Source: Streblospio benedicti | Lineage: Eukaryota > Annelida > Polychaeta > Spionida > Spionidae | Direction of reading: 5' to 3' | Length of the DNA: 64,000 nt | Assembly: GCA_019095985.1 (NCBI GenBank) | Contig: CM032660.1 | Span: 20,365,745 to 20,429,744, forward strand | In this document: piece by piece, positions 50,001-62,963 of the stretch | Numbering within the stretch: position 1 is the stretch's first letter | How the letters are laid out: each line of letters begins with the position of its first letter | Notes under the pieces: model-generated | Told to the model about the DNA's origin: nothing | Seen by the model: only the letters and a program-made list of their open reading frames with translations | The model's database searches: none | Position numbers and translations under genes: made by a program

Positions 50001-53000
50001 ATGTTATAAATTAACATATCCATTAATGTTTTGACATATTTCTAATAATTTCCTCAAAAAATGAAAAAAAAAAACTTCTTTAAATAACATTCTTAACTAT
50101 TGATTAATTACTATACATTTAATCCTTTACTTATGTCTATTTTTGATTAGCTGCCTGTGTGTGTATTGGGTGTAGGCGCAAAATTGTCAGTGTAGTCTAA
50201 TGTTTGAAGTTAAATAACTTGCTTAGAAGTTCTGTGACCCCCTGATTTCCTTTGACGCGCATGTTAGGCGGTTGGTACAGTACACTCTGTGATATTTTCA
50301 TTAAAAAATCAACGAACAGAATTTTTTAATTCACATTTCTGTACCAGAGTCAATTTTAAGCACTACTATACGCAAACTTTGATAATAAATTTTCCTTTTA
50401 TCACCTGGACATTACTATAGAGCATATATGAGAGCAAAACCAACAATTATAATAAACAAATAAATATGTACTCAGTACATTCAGCGTCAAAGTGATTTGC
50501 ATGACTTCAAAGCAAAGTGAAGTGCGTTTTGAGGGGACCTTACATCCTGAGCAAGGCCTGTGACCCCTACTTTCTAGTTTATTTTCCACACCCGTGAAAC
50601 CTTGGTATACACCATCGGGATTTTAATAAAAAAAATCAACGGTGAATCAATTACTAGACCGTCTGTCTTTTATACTAGACATCTAATATTTTTCTTTAAA
50701 AAAGCTACATTATATGGAGTATACTTCATGTATTATTCTGTTATAAATAAATAAAAATCATATTTTTTAACCGGTAAGCTAAATGTGTCTCACAAGTTAA
50801 TAGTAGCCAGCAGGTCTAGCCACGATGCCACGCGGCGTCGGTTGTACAGCGTCGCCGAGGGATCGGGGCTGTAGTCGTGAATGATACACAGGTGATAATT
50901 GTACTCCGGGTTGCTCAGCAGACAGTTCTCCAGCTCGGATACGGAGTACTGCAAAACAAATCATGCAACATTTACGGTGCGCCCGTGATGGGATGGACTG
51001 CATTTTATCTGTGTTGGACAAAAACCAGGATATTTCTACATAGTACCAGCGCCCATCGTCATATTATTATGTACAATGCCTCTAACATTCGGGAAAGTTT
51101 GTCACAAAATCCAACCAATCACAAGCCCCACTGCCGAAACGTTCAAAACTTTACATAACAATATGTATTACATTTGATATGACGATCTTATGTTACTAAT
51201 ACTTCCAAACAAATCCATCTGTCTAACTCACGGCTTGATAATGAACATCGGCCGAGTAAGTTATAAAGCCGACAATGAAGCTGACAATGACCAACGCCTG
51301 GGTATTTTTTGGCGGGTATATGCGAGTTTTTTTTGGCTATTCTGGATATCAAATAAGTCTAGTACATATGGCCATATTTGTTATATAAAACATTCAACGT
51401 AAAAATAGATTTGTTAGCTATGCCAAACTCTCACAGGTCTCAGGTAAAAAAAAAGTTTTTCTGTTTACGCTTCACGATGTGCTTCTGTGGTTGAGTGGAT
51501 AGGGAGTGTGACTTGTGACCAGTTCGTAGGTTCGATTCCTGGTTGGGTCTGGCGTTGGATGTTGAGCAATTCTTTAAAAGCAAACACTTTCTTTTGCCAT
51601 CATTTCAAACACATTGCACAGCAGGGCCCTCAACTTATGATCAGGGCCCCCAACTATTTAAAGTTAAGGGCCCTGCTGAACCTGAACTTTTTCCTGCGGG
51701 TTTCAAACACTGCCATAAATAGTAACACACTGCTCCGTGGCACATACATGTTAATTAGGTACAAGCCAAATTGGGTTAAAAGATTTTGTGAGTGATTATC
51801 ATTGTGTGCTGAAAGTGCTGCAGATGCAAGTATGTGAGAAATGATCAATTGATCAAAAAGTGTACCAATGACCTGGTGTAAAATCTAAAATCATGAGACC
51901 TAGACTTGGATGACGACTATAAACCACCACATTTACATCACACCTGGTGTAGATATAAAGTCGCTAGAGCAGGACAAACTGTGAATTGTGACTATAAATA
52001 AGCACATTCACATTCAGCGCGCAGTGCTAATAACACACACAATCACTCATTCTTTCAACCCAACGACCTGTACCTAATTAAAATCTAGGTACCACCACGG
52101 AGCTGTGTTACTATTTACGTAAGAGCTTGCTGAACACCCACCACCAAAACCCGACCGGCAATCAAACCCACGACCTTCTGGTCACGAGTCCAACTCCCTA
52201 TGCACTACACGGAAGCCACAGAAATAGCACACTCACGCTTTTTTATGGCAAGCAAGCTTCCCCCACGGTATAGACATAACTGAAGACAGGTTATAAGAAC
52301 CCTAAGCTTCCATTTGACTACATCAAGTGGCCCTGACACATTAGAACACTCACAAATCACCAAACAAACATGGGAAAAGTCAACGTTCGACATATTTAAG
52401 CTTGGAGAAAAAATACGTCAAACGGCACACGTGATATTGTTGTCACCACGTAAACAGGAAGTGAGGGTTTTCTTGAGAATACACGCGGCAGACACAGAAG
52501 CAGGACACTCACGCTGCTGGACATGGGCCTGAGAAAGAGCAGCCGGTTCTTCTCGGGAGGCTGGATGCACAGCTCGTCCACCAGGTCCTCGCACCGCAGC
52601 CGCGGGCACTGCAGGAACGAGGTGCGGATCAGCCGCGGAGCCGTCTTCATTACCACGTTCTTCAGCACACGGCAGTTCGAACCTGATACCAATGTCAATA
52701 GAACACGGTGAAAACAGTTTAATTAATAAAGGGAGCATGCAGCTTTGGAACTTTGGCTTGATAAGTACACAACTACAAACTACAAATGAAACTGATGTCA
52801 TCATTATGCATTCTTGATTATGATGAAGTCATTTTAGACCACCCTACAGCAACATGAATTTTAAAAGCCAAATCAACATATTTAGATTATAACAGGAGTT
52901 ATTGAACAAATGTGACAAAAACAAAGATCATAAATGAGTCTACTTGTCACGTTAAAACAGCTACTATAGTCTGTCTCTGTATTATTTCCACCATAAAAAT

Positions 53001-56000
53001 TGCAGTTTTCAAGATCATATAAACTATTTCTCTGTAGGCCAAGACACACAATGGATGTGACAATATGCCCCATGACCTCTTAAGAAAATATTATGCAAGT
53101 GAGTTACGTCAACATTATATGTATGAGTCATGACGTACCAGTACTGCAGGATGTAAACAGTACTAGTAAAATATGCATATATTTGATCATTGTACTTTGT
53201 ACACAATTATAAGAGATATTATGCCAGGATTTCTAATTACCCTCGCCTGCACGAAACAATGTCTCTTTTATAGAAATCCAGTTTGATTTAAGGAAGTTAT
53301 GGGCCAAAAGGTGGGTTCGGTGAATTCAAGTACGAACTCTAGACAATCTATATGTTCATACACTTATGTCTATTTGAACTTATACATGTTCATTAATAGT
53401 ACAGACCCCATAACATAAGTGCCAGCGACTGAGGCCATTATTTGCTGCATCCATCTCATGATTCAAATGAATGAATTTGCACTTTGTGCCAAATTTACCT
53501 GACAAGATTTGCAGCCTGGGACAGTCCTCTATGACGAGGTCTGTCACGCCCACCATGCGCAGACTGAGGTTCACTAGACTTTGTGACTTGATAGTGAGGA
53601 TTTGCTGTATATAATAAACAGACAATTGTACTATGATCATAAGGATCAGTTATTTTGGTTTCAGCTTAGAAGGAATAATCTACAATATCTCGAAGAGATA
53701 CATGCGTATATGGTGCATCCTTTATAAGAACAGATATATTGCTGGTATTTTACAAGAGAAAAATAAGATGTTGGAAAATTTAACGTGCATTTTGACGAAA
53801 GAAAATTTCTAGGTTTTTTTACAAATTATTGCAATAAAAAAGCTGGTTATCATCACTTTAATTCATCACAAAAATATTGGTGCTTTGCCCTGATTTACTT
53901 TGAACATAACTATATTCAATTTAATTATCATAGGCAGATCCATGGGCCCCAACTTTTATCAATAAAATGTTTCTTTTTCATGTTGTTTTTTGGTATTGAT
54001 TGCCAGTATGAAACCCATGAGATCCTTTGGGTACGCACCCACCCTCTTTCTGAAAACCTGGATTTGCCTGTGATTTTTATCCTTATAATTCAACATCATC
54101 CTTGGTACTTTTCTTTCAACAAACGAAAACAAAAACTAAAAACCTCACCGGAATATGGTCGTCTTCAATAACTGGGTCGCTGGTGCTGGTGCACTTGTCC
54201 ACTGTGGGTGGTTTTCTCCTGAGTTGGGGGATGGCACCCGGGGGCAGACTTGGCGTACCCGGCACAGCCAGGCACAGGGTGTTGGACCGAGCCAGAGTGT
54301 CACTGCGCAATTGACGCCTATTTTGTGACTGTTCTACGTCCTCTCTCTGCTGACGTTTATCCATTTGACTCACTTTTTTAGTGTCCACCTGACTTGCTTT
54401 GCTATTCGGTTCTGGTTGATCACCACTACTACTACCTGATTTCTCTGACTGGTTAGAACTAGTTGAGCTGTTTAGTGATTGGTCCGCTGAGGATGCGGTT
54501 GATAAATTCATGCCATTTGAAAGGTCCGCCGCACATTCATCACCGTCTTCTTTTGCCTTTTTAGCAGCTTCTCTGATTTCCTCACTAATCGCTTGACAAG
54601 ATTTATGGACTTGCTGATTATGAGCCGAGTTTTTCGCAATACCCTTTTTCTTGCCTTGTAGACTTTTACCTTTCCCTTTAACTCTCTGAAAACCTTTCTC
54701 TGTGCTGCCTGACGGCTGCAGGTTTTCTATAACACTTGAGCAGCCAGACTTGGACATTGTGGCACTAATGTCTGGGTCAATGCTCTCCACATTAGAGGCA
54801 GTGTGATTTGGTGATTGCACCACAGATCCACAATGACAACACTTGGCTATTACTGCAGGCTCCGCACAAGCTGCACCTTTGGTGTTTTTCGATGAATCCT
54901 CTCCACCGACAATATCAAAGTCCATTCCCGCATCGGACGTGGAGCCACAAGAAAATTGCTCTTTTCCCCTGCTAAACTCGGCACAGCTTGCTTTGCAGCC
55001 GGATGGTCCTGGCATGTCTTCGCAACATGACATTGCACTGCTTTTCCTACACGTCGATGCATGAGGCACACTAGAATGACAATTCGCAGAGGAAAACCCA
55101 CCAAACGTTCTCTTCGATTCACCACTAAGTTTATCGTCGTAAAAGTCATCTTCATTTTCCGGATAATTCTTTGCATCTTCATAGCTAGGTGGTTGAAGTT
55201 CATGTTCGACGACCTGATCCTCTTCAGACTCGTTCTGTTCCTCTTGTTCGTTCTGAGGATTTGCTGCGTCTTCCTCCACTAAATTGTCGTCTGCTGCATT
55301 AGCAGCAGCTGGCTGTGCGCCAACATTGTTATTCAACTGCTGATTGGCTGCATCATTTGGTGCTGCATTGTTAGCTGGCTGCTGATTGGCTGCTGCTGTG
55401 GGCGCGACATCATTTCCTGTGTTGGTGACGAGAGCAGACGACACTCCCAGTCCGGTGCCAGCACTCAAGCCAACTCTGAAGGGTAAACAATCAGCAAGTT
55501 AAAAATTCAATTCTTTACCATTTTAGTTAGTCCAACATTGAGGTCTTTTTCAAATAAGATTCTTGAACTTTTAAGATTCACCAACATTTGAAACCATGAG
55601 CCTAAAGATGTTGATGAAAAACATTTACAAAGTCCAGATTTTACTTAACATTTTGTTATTCAATATGAATGGCACTAATACACTTTATACGTTACCTAGA
55701 ACATCCTCGAGGTGGCTCTCTAAACATCTCGTCAATGTAGAGAGACTCTAGACGCTGGAGTGAGCCGATGAACTGACAGAAGTCCTGGAGCCAGACAGCA
55801 TGGCACCGACGAATGTGCACATATTGCAGACGTCGCCAGCAGTTCAAACCTGAAACGTAACAGATGATCACACGTAAACACTAATGTTATTCTTATATAC
55901 ACACAGCTATATAATGTATTTGGAGCATGCTTTCTGAAGAGTTCACTCTTGCACTCCTCACTGATTTTTCTTTCCCCAATAGGGACATAAACCAAATCGC

Positions 56001-59000
56001 CTAGCAGTTCAGGCTAGCTCACAATGTCCACACTATTACCACAACTAGGTTAGAAACCATATTTTAGATGGCAGCTTCTTTAAGGTGTTTGCCTGAAACC
56101 ACACTGGTCTTCTTAGACTTATTGACCTCTTTCAGTATTTGTAAAACCACAAACACATGTCTAAAGATGCGCGGGCTTTCTGGACCCACAACATTGAACA
56201 CGTGGCGAGGGGCGCCTTATTTAATGTAAAAAAAACAATTCAAGAACTCTGACTTTTGAGGTGTATTCTCTGTAAGAAATACTCATCCATGTTATCCCAA
56301 ATCATGGTGTATCAATAACAAAGTCATGAAAGTCTCTATGCATCTAAGCATTATTCTCAAATACGTGTTGTAAATGGAATAATTTAATTGAAATAACAGA
56401 CTTATCTGACATGTCAATCCACTTCCCGTGCGTAGTAAATAGAGAGAAATTGCCGACTTTCGACCCAGTATTTTTGCTCCACAAATGTACTAATTTTCTT
56501 ACCTTTAAATGGGAATGCATGGTATAACATCTGGTCTACAAAATATCAGGAGTATTCGCATCAACTATTGAAATTAAAGATTTACAGGGACATTTATTTT
56601 CCCTTCTTTTTTGCCATAGTAGTGGTAATATTCAAGAGCGCTGACTGGGAACGTTTGATGTAACATTGTAAACACTGATACTGTACAGCAAGTGGTTGTT
56701 TTTTTTATTCTAATTTTCCAAATAATTTTTACTTAACCCTCTCAGTGCTTGTGTCGCAATATTGCGACACGTTTTATTACCCCCCAGTGTCGTGGGCGCA
56801 ATATAGCGGCCACAAAACTGAAAAACAGTCATGTTTGACGAGTGATTTCCTGTCAAAATACCGGGGAGTTAAGTTTCATATTCACGTTTTAACAAACACC
56901 TGAACTCTACATTTCCATGTTAATTTCCCCGAGAAATAAGAAGATTATAATATTTCTATTTTATTTGTAAGCATGTTTATTTGCCGATATACTACGCACT
57001 TTGGATTGCAAATTTGAAGCTTCAAATACTCTTATTTGTCTGCAATAAACCACGGCATGTGATATATGGATGGAATCGTCTTCTCACCATCTTTACATTG
57101 AAACTGAAATAAAATTAAGAACTAGACTCTCAAGATCATAATAACCCATGTAAGTTTACCTTTGTCAACGCAGTATTCTTAGCTCAAATCGCCGTGAAAC
57201 ACATTAGATTTAGGCTAACATACAACAAGCCTCAATGCCATTTGATCCTTTATGAATCTGACATAACCTTGCGTGCTTGATTGAGGCTGTGTGGTGATTT
57301 GGACCAATCAATGAGCACCGACCTAGTTTTCTGCACACAGTAACTGTCATGGCGCTGACCAGGTTGTCATATTTTTGTTCAAAAATCTTAATACTATTCG
57401 TCTCCCGTGCCTCATCTAATTATATCTTATAATCCGGATGACAAGAGGCGATTGGCAAACTAATGATCAAGTGTGGACGTCAGAGAAGTAATATGTCTTA
57501 CAAAACGATTAACATTTGCAATCGGACTTCCCAAATATGAAAGATGAGTGGCTGACATTTAGTATTGTCATGTTTGCAAGCGTTTATGGAGCAAAATATT
57601 GTAAGTAAATGTGTGTTATTATAAGAATACCATGACTTATGCTGTGGTTGGTTTGTAACCGAAACCAAATGTTGCCACGATTAGTATAAGTTGTGATACT
57701 ACGCAGTATAACATCTATTGCCGGCCTGTCAAATTCGAATCGGCGATTGCTTCCGATGTTAGTTTAGATTAATTTTTAACATAAAGATCAAGTGAAATGA
57801 CCACCTAATAGTGAAAATCTGAAACTACATGTGATTTTATGCACATACGCAAATTGGCATGTTGAAATTCCACCGAAGACGTTTTTTTTACATGAAATAA
57901 TTTCCCGGTCGCGGAATGGAGGGGGGTATGCACGTTAAACGTCTGGAAGCAATATGAGGGTTAAAAGAAATATGAAACGTAATAATACTACTACAGCATG
58001 CAAAAGTACATACTTTACCAGTAAACAATACCATATAAAGGTGTCAACACACACATGAAGAAATATTATAGGCGTTTGGTTGATGTATAGAACTAGACTT
58101 ACATGCCCTCACCCGCTACACACGAGTGTGTGGCAAGAGAACGTAATGAAAAGTCTATGGTGCGTCAAATTTACGTTCATTATAAACATCAAAAGTAAGT
58201 ACATCTAGCTCCTTGGCTTGGGTTTGAGGCAAAAACACAAGTTATAAATCTGGTTAAAGCTGATGGAATACCATTCCAAATAATATGTGAGTATCATACA
58301 TGAAAACTAGAGAAGTATGCGATCATTTCTGTGTGTGTCACGATACATATATTATGAACATAGAGCACGATAATACCATCTTCAAAATGTCTAACATACA
58401 CAATGTTTTGTGAGACAGCTATTGTATCTGGGTTCAAACTGCGTGCGCATACCACGTCATACGTCACTTGAAATTGGTCAATTGATCATATAATTATTTC
58501 ACAGAAGTCTTACCTGGTGAGAACCAGCTGGTGGGGTGGTGGAGGTGCGGTGCGTTGTAGATGCTCAGGTTGCGACACGTCTCAAACACCCGCCCAGCAG
58601 CATTCATCCCAATATCGGTCATCATCGACGGGATCTCCACAATGTCTGCCAGGCCATGGGCAGACGACAAATCAGCGTTGCTCCATTTTCCTGTAGGGTA
58701 ACAGAGATTAACTTTCTGACGTCTATAATATGCGACATACGCAGATCCAGGGTGCGCAGGGGGGTGCGCATTTCCCTTTGCCACCAAAATACTTCATTTT
58801 CATAGCGTGATTGAAATGTCTGTCATCGATCGCGCATAAGAAACTAAGGAAATCCCCTTAAATGCACCACCCCCTTTCCCAAAAACCTGGATCTGCAAGT
58901 GTGCAAAGTTCATGTATATTTTAAGAGCAACTCCTGTAAGTTGGACCCATTTACCAGTAACTAAAAAATAATATAAGTGATTTGTTGGCTTTGAATACTT

Positions 59001-62000
59001 GGTCGGATACTGGAATGAAGATTACTTGGCACGGTTGAGGAAAGCAATGTTAGACATTTGCAAGGTCAACATTAATCAATTCAACTGCAAAATGCATATT
59101 TGAGTGTCATATTTCTCACCCGGTTCCGGGAAAGAGTCAACATGGCCGAGGTTGATAGACTCCAACATGGGGAAGTCAATGTCTGTCCAAATGAGGGAAC
59201 TGAAGAAGCTGTCTCGTGTCAACGATGGCTGCAAGCTCAGCTCGTGCAATCTACAGCAACAATTACATACATGTATAATTATGGTCTTTGCATTAAAAAT
59301 ATACCACTCGCTCACTGGCTGACCAGCAAGTGTGGGCGTTTGGTCAGTGTGATGCCGTGTGGCTTCAACTCCTGGGAGCAATGATGTTACAATACATATT
59401 TACAACCACAATTTGGTAGGTCGTCTTTACTCTGTCCGAGAAACATGAAATCATTTTGATATAAAGTTAATAATTTACCTGTTAGAACTTGCAATGAGCA
59501 AATACCCAATGTCAGTCTCCAGAGCATGTTTACAAGCACCAAAAGTGATTTTCTCAAGACTTCGAAACCCTAAACTCCTCCAGCGATCCTCCACAACATG
59601 CTGGAACAAACCACCTGTTGAACAGAAAAACCAAAGGAGTGAAAATTAAGTACCTTTACTTTAAGAGTTCAGTTGCAACTTGTATACATTTTCCAATTGC
59701 TGTACAATTAGAATTAAGTAAACAAATGTCAATTAACGCTGTAAAAATAATAAAACAATCCCTCAAATCTTATATAATGGACTTAACGTGTCAACTGTGC
59801 TGAAATAAAGATTCTATATGCTTGAATGTTTGCAAACTGCAGACTGAATATCAGGGGCTCACTCTATTGCTCAAAAAACTTGCTTGGCAACGTGCCATGG
59901 CCTGATATTATATGGTGTGTAAAACAGCAACTACACGAAGGGGAGGTTCTATCAACTTTGATTGATGAATAGGTACACCTTTGCTCACACTATACTGTAT
60001 TTTTAGACAAAGTTTTAAAATGTGTAGTTCTGAGATTGCATGTTTACACAGTGGGTGGACCTATCTTGACACAAAGTAAAGGATTGATAGTAGTTCAAAG
60101 AATTTGTAGTGCACTGTGCATTTGACTAATCCAAAACCAAAATATGATAGGGAATCATGAGGCACACTAGTAGTGCAGCTATGGCATTTTTACTGCATCT
60201 TCTGAACAGGGCATGTGAAGATATGAAGCCTACCTTTGACCCGTGCTACGACCTCTCTGGAGGAATGACACCATTAAAAAACAATAGCATGTCGAAGATT
60301 CTTTCCACAAAGCATGTTTTACCTAAAAATGGGACCCGTACAAGCTCCATTCTAGAGAGTTCTGGAGCGGAGGCGAGTCCTGTCACAAGAGGCACGTATT
60401 TGAGAGCATCCGCGGGGCCGGCACAGTGGGACATGACGAAACTTCGCAGTTCCGGACATGCAAAGTCTCTGAACGGATGTGGATCACTGAGCTTCACAAA
60501 CCTATAAATTCAGATAAGAGAGTTCTTTTGATCAACTTACAACAAGTATACAGCAAATAGATTCATAATTATTGTAATATTCTGTGATCGTATCCAGGAT
60601 GGGGCGGATCTAGGGTTTCTGTCGAAGAGTGATTTAAGGTAGGGGGGATGTTAAACCACTAAACCCTATCCCCTCAGATACGCCACTGCACATAGTTGTT
60701 CAAAGTAATGCACATTCATGTAAAAATCCACTTCGTAAATTGATAATTTTTCAACATGCCTATGGGCATTTGAATACATAGCAAGTTGATATAAAATAAT
60801 TTTGCGTCATCTGGTTTTAGTTAACTAAAATTTAACTACAAATTATATCTTTGAAAAAATGTAGCACATAAGAAAAAAAAATCTGCAATTTAATGAGTCT
60901 AGAACTCCGTTATAAAAAGGTATCACATATCTTCTTGACCTTCAATTGTTACGTATGATATAATATTGATCTTAAATTTACTCTCAAATATTGACTTTTT
61001 CTTTTCTCTGAGAGTTCAGCGCATGTATATGTCTTAAGACCTTTTAAAATATAACTTTAATGGTGCGTTCGTGTGCTTTTTTCCAACTCGAAAATACATG
61101 CTGGGCACTCCCGGTCATATTTGCCAGTATTGAGCTCAGAGCTTTATAAGAAGACCGAGCTTCCGACTGGGAAATGCCATGATTTATGACTAGGAACATC
61201 CGTTCGATTGAATTTTCCCTATGGAAAGCATGTATCTTTACAAGTTCGGAAGAGCACGCGAAAGCAGCAAAAGTAAGTGGTTCAAGTACAATAGAATGTT
61301 CATGTGCCTTACTAGCTTATTCTTTTTTTACATAGATCAGCGTGCAGTGAATTTGAGTGCACAGTTATCTCGCCTACACTACACTACTTTATTCATTGTG
61401 AAACAACTTAAAATTAAATATAACTAATAAATGGCGAAAACGGGTGTGCAAAAATACATTTTGCAGAAGATTGTTTACAAAACATTATTTAGTTTCATCA
61501 CTACGTGTGCTACACACGAAATGATTGAGTACTCGAACTTCCTGTGCAATGCTCTATAATTTTTTTTAATTCCCATGTATGTCTTTTCTGGTAACTGAAC
61601 CAAAAATCAGTGTTTGAAATAGTGGGGGGCCAAGGGCCCTGAGCCCCCAACTTTTGGGACTTGAGGGCCCTGTTGTCCCTAAACTATTTGTGGTAAATAT
61701 TGGTGAGTCATAGTGAATCCCATACTTTATCATGTTCAAATACGTGTCTATAAAAGCAACCACTTCAGTCCCATAACCAGAGCCCAAAAAGCGAGGAGGA
61801 GAATTTTTGATTTTATAAGCGGGGGGGGGGGTGTTCAGTGGGATTGTCTTCACAAATCGTATATAATATAGAAATATTTCATTATATCCTATGATATACA
61901 AATTGCTCACCAGTCAGTACTAGACATAACAAACTTGTAAAATATTTTAGCAAAAAAAGCGAGGAGGCGAAGTCTAAAAGTGAGGAGGCAGAGGAGGCAT

Positions 62001-62963
62001 CCAAAAAAGCAAGGAGGCAGTCGCCTCCTCTGCCTCAGCCTAGTTACGGGCCTGCACTTTCTTTTGCTAACATTTCAAACATGTATCACAGCATGGCCCT
62101 CAACTTATAATCAGGGCCCACAACTTAGTTACAGGCCCTGCTGGACCCAAACTTTTTCATGCGAGTTTCTAACACTGCAAAAATCAAGTCTATTTTTATT
62201 TAGTGAGGAAGTGAGGATTTTTTTTTATAAATTACCTGAGATGAAGGTGCCTTAAATTATCCATTCGGGGAATATCAGACACAGTGACACCATGAAGTTG
62301 TAGAGATGTAAGACTATTTCCTCGAACAAGATTCAACCTATTACTTATCGGTACAGGAAAATGTCCATTCCGATTTCGGAAGTCACCAACAGTAATATGA
62401 GGTAGTTGCATAAGTAATGCTTCCAAAAGGAAAATGTCAGATGTTTCAACATATTCTAAATGCGTGCATATTGATAGTCCTTCAACAATACCGGGTACAC
62501 TTAAACTGTCGTAACACAACTGTCTTCTTTTTGCAAGATAACATGGATGAAGCCCATAAACTGATATAAGATTGGGACAGCGGGATAGAAGTTTTTTAAA
62601 CGTATAATCATTCAACGTAAGTGGCATCCACCCATATATTTCCCCTTCAGTAAAATCTATTTCTGTTAACAGTCGAAGATGAAGGGTACAAGATTCATGC
62701 AGTTTTCGACAAAGACTTTCCAATTTCATGACATCATTAAGTGGAAGATAGCCCAATATGTGACACAGTGTTTCTAGAGAAAGTATATTAAAGTAATCCA
62801 TCGATTCAAATGTCTCTTCGTTGGAAGTTGCATCTGAATCGGGCTTTTTCCTTTTGGTAAAATCTTTGGTTGGTGTTACAGTGAATTGCTTCATGGCTGA
62901 TTGCTTGGAATTCACTATTGAATGAACAGCGCGACACTTGGATTTCAACATTCTGGATGCCAT
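47082..62963 (-). CDS. FBXO38: F-box only protein 38 (complete orthologue)
   Basis: FBXO38 is a substrate receptor of SCF (SKP1-CUL1-F-box) ubiquitin ligases; the mammalian protein also modulates KLF7 and targets PD-1. Thirteen coding exons, from the start: 62236-62963, 60323-60501, 59479-59614, 59120-59250, 58514-58690, 55696-55849, 54149-55475, 53499-53604, 52513-52682, 50794-50948, 47993-48090, 47631-47744, 47082-47260. All phases agree; 1217 residues, against about 1188 in human. The F-box lies at residues 60-97 ([20 protein letters not shown]). LRR-like segments follow with conserved blocks [74 protein letters not shown]. Exon 7 encodes about 440 disordered residues with an acidic stretch, a PPSY motif, a lysine-rich run and the conserved [12 protein letters not shown]. 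The C-terminal block includes [21 protein letters not shown] and GLYCPRAKG. The start ATG has A at -3 and G at +4 and overlaps the stop of the microprotein upstream. Confidence 0.96.
49105..50720. repeat. Diverged tandem duplication in an FBXO38 intron
   Basis: Copy A about 49105-49810 and copy B about 50052-50720 share ordered landmarks: AAAATTGTCAGTGTAGTCTA, GTGACCCCCTGATTT, ACTTTGATAATAAAT, ATGACTTCAA.GCAAAGTGA and CCTTGGTA.ACACCAT. They are visibly diverged (about one base in five by eye). Non-coding. Confidence 0.8.
51480..51762 (+). mobile_element. tRNA-derived SINE with nested module
   Basis: The tRNA-like head 51480-51550 has TGGTTGAGTGGATAGG (A box) and TAGGTTCGATTCC (B box). The tail AGTAACACACTGCTCCGTGG then TTAATTAGGTAC matches the minus-strand copy at 52070-52218. 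A module at about 51581-51714, absent from the other copy, is inserted between head and tail; it has a palindrome (CAGCAGGGCCCTCAACTT / AAGTTAAGGGCCCTGCTG) and recurs at 62054-62178. Confidence 0.8.
52070..52218 (-). mobile_element. tRNA-derived SINE, minus-strand copy without the module
   Basis: On the minus strand: TGGCTTCCGTGTAGTGCATA, then GGTCGTGGGTTTGATTGCCG (B box), then AATAGTAACACAGCTCCGTG and a TTAATTAGGTAC end. Same family as 51480-51762, in opposite orientation, in the same FBXO38 intron. Confidence 0.75.
56737..57960. mobile_element. piggyBac-like non-autonomous element
   Basis: Flanked by TTAA on both sides (56733-56736 and 57961-57964). It starts CCCTCTCAGTGCTTG and ends CAATATGAGGG, so the terminal CCCT/AGGG is inverted, as in piggyBac elements. 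A subterminal palindrome GTGTCGCAATATTGCGACAC follows the left end. 1224 bp without a transposase frame, in the FBXO38 intron between exons 55696-55849 and 58514-58690. Confidence 0.75.
61608..61690. repeat. GGGCCCT module, diverged copy
   Basis: CAGTGTTTGAAAT ... CAAGGGCCCTGAGCCCCCAA ... TTGAGGGCCCTGTTG resembles the nested module in the SINE at 51480-51762, in reverse orientation. Confidence 0.55.
62054..62178 (+). repeat. GGGCCCT module, second full copy
   Basis: Shares CACTTTCTTTTGC, CATTTCAAACA, GGCCCTCAACTTAT, ATCAGGGCCC and GAGTTTCTAACACTGC-type segments with 51581-51714, without any SINE around it, showing that the module moves on its own. It lies in FBXO38 intron 1. Confidence 0.7.

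Noticed and set aside
49105-50720. CRISPR-like or satellite array
   Set aside because: Only two long diverged copies exist, with no short repeat-spacer structure; this is an animal genome.
52418-52804. Open frame of 128 codons on the minus strand
   Set aside because: It is a different frame across the FBXO38 exon 52513-52682, whose correct frame is fixed by homology and phase.
54843-55282. Plus-strand open frames and a 117-codon minus-strand frame
   Set aside because: Shadows of the large FBXO38 exon 54149-55475.
60157-60507. Plus-strand open frame of 116 codons
   Set aside because: Antisense shadow of the FBXO38 exon 60323-60501.
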